This document shows positions 37,203 through 45,668 of a DNA stretch of 64,000 bases, piece after piece (position 1 is the first letter of the stretch; every line of letters begins with the position of its first letter). The position numbers were made by a program, and so were the translations under genes. Below the pieces are notes generated by a model. The model was not told the origin of the DNA. It worked only from the letters and a program-made list of their open reading frames with translations, and did not search any database. Location of the stretch: assembly GCF_932526225.1 (NCBI RefSeq), contig NC_064041.1, positions 9,158,813-9,222,812 on the forward strand, in the 5' to 3' direction. This DNA is from Nematostella vectensis (lineage: Eukaryota > Cnidaria > Anthozoa > Actiniaria > Edwardsiidae).

Positions 37203-40200
37203 CCGTGAGCGAAGGTGTGAATACCATCATCACAGATGACCCGTTTATCATCCTCATGAGATAGAGCGACCTTGTTCACCGTTTCAGTGTAAACATCATG
37301 CTTATGACTTCTGATGACATTCATAAGTCTCATCTGAGGTTTCTTACCAAATAAGCAATCCTTGTAGTCATCGAAACCGATGCTCTTCTTGACGACTGCT
37401 CTCTTGACGCCCTTGCATTTCTTTTCTTCTTTACCTTCATCCATCTTGTACGAGTAAAGTTTGGCCCTCAGTCCTACAAATTCTGTGATTTGCTGGCCCC
37501 CAGCCTCATCTTTAAACATTCCGATGACTTTCTTGTTCACACCCACCTCAATACCAGATGGGTGACCCTTCGGAAAGTTGCTGGTGTCGAACATGGACCT
37601 CACATCCCCGCTGATGTCCTCGTAAAAGTCTTTCGTCTCGATCTCATACATCAGGCTGTCAGTATCAGTGAATAAGAGCTTTGCATCCTCACCGTACTTG
37701 GGCTTGACGAAGTTGTAGTGGAAATCGTACATGAGCGTCTTACTCAGGTCCAGAATGGACATGCCCAAGTAGACAGGCTTGTTGAAGATCAGCTTTGTCT
37801 TCTTCATGTGGATGGCGGCTAGATTCTCGCAAAAGATGGTGCGATGTTGATAGTTCGGCTTTGATATGAGCTTCTTAGCCTGCTTCTCGTCCGTCACCAA
37901 CCGAATGTCCACCCTGTTCCTAATGTTCTCCATAGTCTTACCAAAGACGGAGTTGTTCATTAACTTGAAAAAATCTTTCTCAAAATCGTTTGTCGCCTTG
38001 GCTCTCAGATCGGTGTTCAAGTCAATGTAGGGCTCCAGCCAAGCAGACTCCTCAAAAGTGACACCCCTGTGAATCTTAGTGACTTTTAGCCCAAAACTCA
38101 CATAAAGTCTCAGAGTCTCATGGTGGATAACGTACTTTGTCTTGTCGTTAAGGTTGGGGACCAACTTGTCCACATTGCCTAGCCCGATAGATTCCGGGGC
38201 TAGTGGGTAATCGTTGTGTAAGTCATGTAGGTGGTGAGGGTACTCCAAGTCAACCTCCAGAATGCATGGGCGGTCTCTCCAACCTGACAGCTCTTGGTCA
38301 CCCATCCACCTGAAACCGTGAGTCGGTAAAGGGTTGCTCATCGCCCAGCCATACAAATTGTTAGCATCAAGGTAGGTGATATATTTTGTGGGTAGGTCAG
38401 GGTCATACTCCTTCATGTAAGGGTTATTTGCCTCCCCATGTCTGTTGCTTATCATGGAGACACCCCCACGGATGCCCTTCTCAATCATGAGCAACATGTC
38501 GTAGTCCGTCAGAAGCTCTAGCCTCACCTTGGTGGTCTTCAACGCTGCATCCCAAGCCAACCCTGGCGCTGTGTAGTACCAAGCGGGGTCCAGACCGTAA
38601 TTCTTGAGACAAACGTCCCTAAAGTTCTCGAAAACGTCAGCTAAAAGCAACACATCCGACTCTAGGTACAGATTGTGGTAATCCCTCATGGTCCCCATCC
38701 CAAAGACCTCCCACACTCTCCGCGCGTGCAGGTGATCCTCCTCCGATATGTCGGTGTCGTTGAGTTTGGAGTGGAATGCCTCTCTCTGTGGGAGCTGTGT
38801 TGCGTCGAGCTTGCTAAAGCCGTCGAACCAGTCGTAAGGGAAAACACCCTTCCTCAACAACAGCTGGAGCTCCTCCCCCTCATAGTACTCCGCCAGGTTT
38901 TTGAAGCACTCCCTTGACATATTACCCACTAGACTGTCGAGACTGGCCGACATAAACCTGAAACTGTCGATAAATCTGATATCACGTTTAACATCAATCT
39001 TGTTGCCCTCCTTGTTCGTGAAACTGTCGACTACAATCTGTTTTGTGAAAGAAATATACTTTTCCTCGTTATTAGGTATACAGTTTATTTTACCTTCCGA
39101 TGTACCAAGGTTCTTGATAAATAGATGGCTGTCGTACCCAGACAGATTGTGAAAGATAACAGGAAAGAACTTTGGAATTTTGTGATCTAAGTTGCATGCG
39201 TTGTGAGCAGCACCTCTGTACTTTCCGGTGAGGTGGCAATGGTCCAAAACCTTGTCTCCCCCTAATTCACCCTCACAGATGTGGCAGTGAGTGGCGTCGT
39301 TATAGGCGATTTTGTCCTTCGGAGTCATTTTCACCTTCTTAGGGAACCTGAACTTATCGTAAATTTTCTTAATGTCTGACTCCAAAGACTCTACGAAAAG
39401 CTGTGGGATATCTTCGTCTGGAGATTCAGCTGTGTACCGTACAAGCTCGGGTGGGGATATATCTCCGTCGAAACACTTGATGAGATAGCAGAAACCAGAC
39501 GGTTTGTGTTTCTGGTATTGCTTAGTGAAGCTTTTACTCCCATCTGGGGAGCAAGTGTCTATATTCTCTGTGAAGCTCTCAAAGTCGGCATAGACAACAA
39601 AGGGGACGCGCATTTTTCTGTTGTAGTTTTTGAATTTAATGTGGGGTAGATTTCCATCCTTATCTATCTTAGGCATCTCTATTCCAACCGCTTCATGATT
39701 GCCGCAGCATTCAGAATGTTTTTCTAATGATTGTTTGCACCGAAACGAGTTCAGACATCTACAGCATAAAAAACGAGTATGATGAAACTCATCAATTTGA
39801 GTAGATACTAATCTCATCATATTCTTTATCCAGCAGTAATGATTCGTCTCATCATCCGAGATGAGAAGTAAGTTGATTGCATTATCTGGATCCTTCTCAC
39901 TGATTCTCAATGGATATATTTTGGTTTCGTATCCAAACACATTAACCGTATACTGGTTCTGTTTCTCGAACTTGTCAATCTGTTTTAGTGAGACGGGGAA
40001 CTCTATCCCTGACCAGTCGAATTTCTCAGAGTCCTCTATCATTTGTCTACTGAACCTTTGAGGATCTTTCTCCCTAGGATACACAGCAGAGGTTACTGCC
40101 CACTTGAAACATTCGTGATCATTCTCGTTCTTAACATTGATGATCGCCTTCTTAGACGCTAGTTTCGGCGGCAGCGGAAAATAGGAAGACCCAGAAAGCG

Positions 40201-41077
40201 GTTCAAAGGGGTCTATGTTGATGTCAAAGTATTCCACTTGGTCAAACTGCCATCCGGAGCCTTGCTTCTGGAACAGCTCAACTAATCCGAGTAAATAATT
40301 TGTCATCGTATCGAACAAATCAGAGAGATCAGTCGACTCTGTCACAATCTCGGGCTTTTCTGTATGAAAATATCCCAGTTCTTCTTCGATCTGAGCTGTA
40401 GCCGGATCCTCTTTTATAAACCCGCAAGTAAAGATAAACTTCACTTTGATAGGCTTTTTTTGTTGACTGATGAGCTCTAAGACTTTCGGTTTGATTCTGG
40501 CGATGAATGTCTTGGGGTCGTAACCTCTCTGCCCGGCTATTCCGTGGGTTTTAAGATACCCCTTCAACGCCGTCTGTTGTTCCTTGGGTGTGAAGCGATC
40601 TTCCACCTCCTCGTGTAGACGCTTAATCCTCTCCTTCAGACGTTCGACCCGTTTATCTGCAGCCTCTTTGACGGTCTTTTTGATGGGCTCAGGGACATAA
40701 GATAGTATCCAATCCGCAAACTTGTCTAACTCGCTCTTGATCAAGTTGGCCGCCCTGTTTGCAAAATGCTTGAGTGATTGGACGCGGGAACTCCGTGGGG
40801 GTTGGGAGGGTTTTAGAATAGGGACATTAATCTCAGGTATCGGGCCGTCGAGAATACTCTCCGACGTGTTGGACGGGGTAATGCGGGGTGGTCGTGGCAG
40901 CCCTTTGACAAGTTTGGGTAAAGGAACCCGTCGGGGTGGTGGTGGTGGTGAAGTGCTGGTCAGCGCCCCGACGAGCTCGTCTCTCCGCATCCAGTAATAT
41001 CTTGGGATACCCCGCTCCTTGGCGAGGGCTTTCAGATCTTTCACCTTCAGGTTCTCCATTTCTATCAAACCAGCCAT
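37151..41077 (-). CDS. Family B DNA polymerase (protein-primed type)
   Basis: The 1308-residue polymerase has an N-terminal SAP-like helix pair (about 8-40), a Pro-rich linker, a coiled coil (about 140-175) and a large N-terminal domain. A Cys zinc cluster (C438-C458) follows. Exonuclease motifs are VYADFE (495-500), FHNLSGYD (642-649) and YLESDVLLL (near 804-812); an endonuclease-VII-like CHIC...DHCHLTGKYRG...CNL module (598-629) sits between the first two. Polymerase motifs are YLDANNLYG (A, 902-910), NNSVFGKTMEN (B, 1041-1051) and FTDTDS (C, 1136-1141). It would replicate the linear element using a protein primer, possibly from its own N-terminal region. All motifs are intact. Confidence 0.95.
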   Translation of the reverse strand: MAGLIEMENLKVKDLKALAKERGIPRYYWMRRDELVGALTSTSPPPPPRRVPLPKLVKGLPRPPRITPSNTSESILDGPIPEINVPILKPSQPPRSSRVQSLKHFANRAANLIKSELDKFADWILSYVPEPIKKTVKEAADKRVERLKERIKRLHEEVEDRFTPKEQQTALKGYLKTHGIAGQRGYDPKTFIARIKPKVLELISQQKKPIKVKFIFTCGFIKEDPATAQIEEELGYFHTEKPEIVTESTDLSDLFDTMTNYLLGLVELFQKQGSGWQFDQVEYFDINIDPFEPLSGSSYFPLPPKLASKKAIINVKNENDHECFKWAVTSAVYPREKDPQRFSRQMIEDSEKFDWSGIEFPVSLKQIDKFEKQNQYTVNVFGYETKIYPLRISEKDPDNAINLLLISDDETNHYCWIKNMMRLVSTQIDEFHHTRFLCCRCLNSFRCKQSLEKHSECCGNHEAVGIEMPKIDKDGNLPHIKFKNYNRKMRVPFVVYADFESFTENIDTCSPDGSKSFTKQYQKHKPSGFCYLIKCFDGDISPPELVRYTAESPDEDIPQLFVESLESDIKKIYDKFRFPKKVKMTPKDKIAYNDATHCHICEGELGGDKVLDHCHLTGKYRGAAHNACNLDHKIPKFFPVIFHNLSGYDSHLFIKNLGTSEGKINCIPNNEEKYISFTKQIVVDSFTNKEGNKIDVKRDIRFIDSFRFMSASLDSLVGNMSRECFKNLAEYYEGEELQLLLRKGVFPYDWFDGFSKLDATQLPQREAFHSKLNDTDISEEDHLHARRVWEVFGMGTMRDYHNLYLESDVLLLADVFENFRDVCLKNYGLDPAWYYTAPGLAWDAALKTTKVRLELLTDYDMLLMIEKGIRGGVSMISNRHGEANNPYMKEYDPDLPTKYITYLDANNLYGWAMSNPLPTHGFRWMGDQELSGWRDRPCILEVDLEYPHHLHDLHNDYPLAPESIGLGNVDKLVPNLNDKTKYVIHHETLRLYVSFGLKVTKIHRGVTFEESAWLEPYIDLNTDLRAKATNDFEKDFFKLMNNSVFGKTMENIRNRVDIRLVTDEKQAKKLISKPNYQHRTIFCENLAAIHMKKTKLIFNKPVYLGMSILDLSKTLMYDFHYNFVKPKYGEDAKLLFTDTDSLMYEIETKDFYEDISGDVRSMFDTSNFPKGHPSGIEVGVNKKVIGMFKDEAGGQQITEFVGLRAKLYSYKMDEGKEEKKCKGVKRAVVKKSIGFDDYKDCLFGKKPQMRLMNVIRSHKHDVYTETVNKVALSHEDDKRVICDDGIHTFAHGHFRTLLGGGSVSSGTT

Positions 41078-41094
41078 GTCTTTAAACCACTTTT
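41075..41094 (-). promoter_or_regulatory. Maverick promoter motif, polymerase gene
   Basis: Minus strand AAAAGTGGTTTAAAGACATG, ending with the start codon itself. The leader up to the TIR matches the leader of the TFIIB-like gene at the opposite end. Confidence 0.8.
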
Positions 41095-41120
41095 CAAAAG
41101 CTTTTTTAGATGTGAAGCTG

Positions 41121-41152
41121 AGAGGCTAGCCCCCTCGAGCTCCCCCTAGATG
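41121..41152 (-). repeat. GC-rich near-palindrome copy 8 (TIR inner edge)
   Basis: Plus strand AGAGGCTAGCCCCCTCGAGC then TCCCCCTAGATG; it straddles the inner limit of the right TIR. Confidence 0.8.
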
Positions 41153-41587
41153 CGACACGTGACAAAGTGATTGACAGGTGGGCTTGGCTATCACGTGACA
41201 AAGTGATTGACAGGTGGGCTTGGCTATCACGTGACAAAGTGATTGACAGGTTTTTTACAAAGTGATTGACAGGTTCTTGACAAAGTGATTGACAGGTGGG
41301 CTTGGCTATCACGTGACAAAGTGATTGACAGGTGGGCTTGGCTATCACGTGACAAAGTGATTGACAGGTTTTTTACAAAGTGATTGACAGGTTCTTGACA
41401 AAGTGATTGACAGGTTTTTGACAAAGTGATTGACAGGTGGGCTTGGTCGTGCAAGAGATCTCTGGCAAACTCGCGCATGCGCAGGTCGCGAGGCTTGGCG
41501 GAGGTGCGCGGAGACTTTTGCGCCACTTTTGGAATGAAATTTGGGGAGATCAAAAAGTTGCGCCAGCTGCGCCAAAATCCTACTACT
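41122..41587 (-). repeat. Maverick right terminal inverted repeat
   Basis: It mirrors 25143-25552 and contains ten copies of the 19-base unit (left has nine), with more CACGTG-type spacers. The outer 140 bases match the left end almost exactly, ending CCTACTACT. Confidence 0.92.
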
Positions 41588-41592
41588 AACGG
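41588..41592. repeat. Maverick target site duplication, right
   Basis: AACGG, identical to 25138-25142. Confidence 0.75.
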
Positions 41593-42990
41593 AGATAGGT
41601 CGTGATTCTTTTGAGTGCCGAAAATGATCGCTCGCTCACGGCATTCGTTGCCGGCATAACAAGTATAATCTTTCCAAGTGTGCAGATATCAGATAACAAG
41701 AACTTCCGCTCTTCACCGACATTTTCTAGGAGTGTTAGCAGATTATGAATATCAAATCTAGATTTGTCAAATTCCATCGACTCTGTAGTTTGCGGCATGA
41801 GGGAAAGCTGACTCTCCAGTTTATACGAGTAAACATCTGAGTCACCATACATTGACACCACTTGAGCTAGCTCCTCGCCATAGCTTCCTCTTTTCACATA
41901 TTTTAAAAGTACCTCTTGGATATTCACATAGATTTGAAAATCAGTCTCATTGAACCTCGAGGTTATGCATTCTGTGGCCACGTCAATGGTGGAAAAATAT
42001 ATCTGCCTGTAGTGGTCCTTTGCGGAAGCTGGGTAATAGTTGGTTCCTTGTCTACCAATCTTTTGCCTTGCTGGTACTCGTCTCTGTCTGGGAAGGGTTG
42101 GGTCCTCGATACTCGAAAATTCTGCATTTTTTCGTTGTAGTAGGCAAGACCAGAAAAGATCGAAAGCACCATCGCTCCGATCTTTCGACTGTCTCAAGTG
42201 AGTCTTTGATGCATTTTACAGATTTTGCAGCATCGCCGACCGCCAAATTCAATGCGTGGCCACAGCAATGAGTGTACAAACACTTGCCATTTAAAGCTTT
42301 TATCTGGGTAGCCACCCCTGTTCTTTGTCCAGACATGGTCACAGCATCACCATAACACTGCCCTCGTGCGTTTTGTATGTTGAGGTGCATGGTAGCCAGC
42401 ACACCCTTTAGCACCCCAACAACATCTGCCGTCGTTTTCTCTAGGGGATACATCCCTATGAAGTATTCGTGCACTATAAAATTGTCATCTACCCAACGGA
42501 TACAAATAACTAGCTGTTCCTTGCCTGAGATATCTGCTGTTTCATCGGCCATGATGGTGTAGAAAACAGCATCTTGGATATTTTGTCATATATCTCGTAG
42601 CTTGCCAAGTTCCAAGGCTTGGAGGATCTCGTTCTGTATTACTGGAGCAGTGTACTTGTCGTCTTTCCTTTCCAGCCACTGATTTTCTTGGGATCGCAAT
42701 TTTGGCTGTTGGTAGAAAATCGAGTTTTCCTCGCTTGCTGTGTCTGTGTTCCATTCATCCCGCAAAGGCAAGGCCTGGGGAGCCAAATATCTCACATTCG
42801 ATCTCATAACTCGCCAACATCGCCAAGGGGTGTCGTAGGGGCTGAAACGAAACGTTCAACCGCCTCGAGGTGAGAATGGGAGGTCTAATGTTTACGAAAT
42901 CCCTTTTTCGCGTCCATTGCGTGCTTCCAGTTGCTAAAACCATTGCGCGTGAAAGCCGGATCAGCGTTTGCAGATGAGAGCAAGTTATTT
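41588..42990 (-). pseudogene. hAT transposase pseudogene, main part
   Basis: The C-terminal frame (to 42197) ends in the hAT dimerisation motif NAVSERSFSALKRITTYLR, where the Maverick interrupts it; the missing end is at 25046-25142. The middle frame (42172-42590) holds YTIMADETADISGKEQL and YTHCCGHALNLAVGDA, the RNase-H-like catalytic region of hAT/ZMYM-type transposases. The N-terminal part (42600-42990) has a TTF-type beginning (DPAFTRNGFSNWKHAM). Breaks: in-frame stops near 42595, 42803 and 42887, and a frameshift near 42172-42180. It was already dead or died after the insertion; no TIRs of the hAT element were found. Confidence 0.85.
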
Positions 42991-43119
42991 TTTAGCGAAG
43001 CGCCGCGTGAGCGGAGCCCCTTCCCTAAGAAAAAGTGGTATATACGAAAAATGTGGTAACAAATATTGGTAACCCATCGACTCGAGTTTTGGTGACGCGA
43101 TGTCCGTCCGTCCGTCCCC

Positions 43120-43970
43120 AAAAAGCATCGTATGACAACAAAACTTGGCAGGTGTCATGTATTTGTCAAGGGAGGTGCAAAACTGTGGTCACCTGCCTTG
43201 TGACGTCATCGATGAGGTCACTAGAAGCAAAATATGACGACGTCATCAAAATAAAAAAAATATTTATATTTCACGAAGGAAACATCGTATTGCAACCAAA
43301 CTTGGTAGGTGTCATGTTGGTGTCAAGGGTGGTGCGACAATATGATCACGTGTTGTGTGACGTCATCGATGACGTCACTTAAAGCAAAAACGTGTTTAAA
43401 AGCAAAATCATTCATATCTCTTAAGAGAGACATTGTTTCACAACCCATATCAAACATATTCCCCACGGAGTGTCCTTCGTATGTATTGTCTTATATTAAC
43501 ATAGATGCCCATATTTAGAAGAGCTTAAGTTTTCCCGCTCCCCGATCTCCAGAAAACATGGTGAAAAATACTGATTCCTGTCAATTTGAGACTCCCGGAA
43601 ATAATTATTAAGCAAAACTTGCTTTCTTGGTGAAATAATTTTCTTACTAATCCTATAAAGTCCTTAGACCCAGGCCTCTAAAAGATTGACCGAGCAGGTT
43701 TTAAGGTAACCCAAATATTGATATGAAACTCGGTAGGTGTCATGTTGGTGTCAAGGGGGTGTTCAAATATTGTCACGTGATTGTGACCTCATCAATGACG
43801 TCACTAGAAGCCAGATATGCTGACGTCATCAAAATATAAATAAACAATTATATCTCGTGAAAGAAATATTGTATAACAACCAAACTTGGTAGGTGTCATG
43901 TATATGTCAAGGAAGGTGCAAAGATATGGTCACGTGATGCGTGACGTCATCGGTGACGTCACTTTAAGCA
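43120..43970. repeat. CRE-like repeat block
   Basis: About four units of 90-160 bases share GGTAGGTGTCATGTTGGTGT, TCACGTG and a near-palindrome TGACGTCATCGATGACGTCA. Units lie near 43130-43230, 43290-43385, 43715-43805 and 43885-43965, with different spacers. The palindrome contains perfect cyclic-AMP-response-element cores. Confidence 0.75.
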
Positions 43971-44059
43971 AAATTATCCCGATGTCATACCTATATTCTT
44001 ATCTCCTAAACGAAACATCATATGTCAACAAGAGAGCATAAGATAAAAAAGGGACACTT

Positions 44060-44190
44060 TGGTATTACCCGCGCGCCATGTCGATTCCGAATCTGGCAAT
44101 TTTAAGTAACCACCACCCCTTCACGGCGCATGAGCATTTTTACTCACCCTACCCACGCGCTTTGGCATTTACATCTTGTTGTTTGCCGCA
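44060..44190. repeat. Dispersed repeat shared with 10089-10216
   Basis: Same order of blocks as the first copy (CCGCGCGCCATG, AATCTGGCAATTTTAAGT, CACCACCCCTTCACGGCGCA). 44190-45050 holds no gene that I can see. Confidence 0.6.
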
Positions 44191-45527
44191 TAATGTAATA
44201 AACATTGGTTTCTTGTAAATTTTGGGATTACTTTTATTTGCGTTTTCATCGTCTTCGTGTTATTCCTAATAGAGATTATAATCAATAGCAATTCTTAACC
44301 CTAAGAGATAGTACATTGGTGTGGTCGAAGCTAACTTTAAAAACTAAGAGCACTAAAAGCATATAAGCATATTTTCAGTATTCCTGAATCAATTGCGGTC
44401 CTCTTAAAATTCCCTGACCTCATCTGTTTTCTGACAATTCTGACCATGAACCCCCTGATATTCAATATAGGGGTCTAGTGTGTCCATGGCTCTCTACGAG
44501 GGAGTCAGTGCCTTAGACAATATTTGACATTTTCAACAACAAAAACGAAAACAAATCTATATACACCTATTTGAAAATATTCTGCTATTAAAAATACCAC
44601 GGGAGTCGTCTGCTGAATGTAGAAAAATTTGAATAACTTTTGTGATTATATTTCTTTATTATTTTTATTCCTGCAATAAATACAAGAGTCGGCAATGACT
44701 AAACGAGTTTCAACTACAAGCGTGTAAACTGATCACGTGACTTAAAATATCAATCGAACTTTCGTGACATTCTAACGTCACGGTGTGCCGTACGTCATTT
44801 GCACTGACAACTTTGATTGAAATAAGTGTATGGCTCAGATATTGAATGTATTCTATCTTTGATTTTAGGTAGTGCGTCAATCTTCATATAAGATAAAGTT
44901 ATTACCCTTTGCGTTATAATATTTCGCGTTAAACATTTGCCCCAAGTTCGCTCCAAGACTACATTTTGCATTGAAATTCATTAGATTTTGCGTCAAGATT
45001 ACATATTTGGCTTAATTTATCACATCATGCGGTGTTAAAGGGCGACAAAGTTTTAAGGTAGTACATCTAGCGAATAAATACAATTTGCAGATACCTCAAT
45101 TAATTAAATTAATCAATCTTAACTCTACAAAAAAAATGACAAAGAAAATAAGGGTATTTTAATCCCGCCATTTAATAAATAAATTTCTGTGCATGTTTAT
45201 AAGAAGCTTTCATCCTACTCCCTGATCATGGCCATTAAAGCGACTCTCAATATTTTCATAGTCACCGATGAAAATGGCTTATTATCCGTGTTGTAGTTAT
45301 TCCCGTCATCTATCCCCAGCACTCTCCTTATGAAGTTTTAACAAGCATTTCGATAGAAGGGCCGTAGCACGACTCTAAATACTGAGGGGGGGCGGGGGGG
45401 GGGGCTCAGCCACGCCTCTATTGGTCATTTCCTTGTAATTTTTGAAAATATAGAAGGGGGGGAAGACATGCCCCCAGTACCCCAACCCCTGCTACGACCC
45501 TTTCCCGTGGGGGGGAAGAGGGGATGT

Positions 45528-45668
45528 TCACATGCATTCGTAGACCTCCACCCTCAAAGCAGGCCGCCATTCAAAAGTAACCGCGATGATCCGGATACCA
45601 CGTGCAACAATGGGCTGTGCCAACACTCCGTAGACAACAGTGTTCCTGTTTGTGTTTCCGGGAAAGAC
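45528..45668 (-). CDS. Gene C discoidin C-terminal exon
   Basis: The 141-nt exon encodes [16 protein letters not shown] and ends at TGA (45528-45530) after the closing Cys-Met. Phase 0. Confidence 0.8.
   Translation of the reverse strand, partial: VFPGNTNRNTVVYGVLAQPIVARGIRIIAVTFEWRPALRVEVYECM

Larger units (their letters stand above)
25143..41587. mobile_element. Complete Maverick/Polinton, 16.4 kb
   Basis: It has terminal inverted repeats of about 400-460 bp, a target duplication at both ends and a full gene set for a virus-like transposon: integrase, DNA polymerase B, packaging ATPase, major and minor capsid proteins. Four genes at the left end read rightward, a long block reads leftward (28493-36176), then the integrase reads rightward and the polymerase leftward. 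All 15 frames are open and nearly all share a promoter-like motif, so it looks recently active. No adenain-type protease was found, unlike many Polintons. It is nested in a hAT transposase pseudogene. Confidence 0.95.

Noticed and set aside
41106-41575. Open frames of up to 108 codons with repeated CQSLC or ITLSRD peptides
   Set aside because: They are products of translating the 19-bp TIR repeats in different phases and have no protein-like composition.
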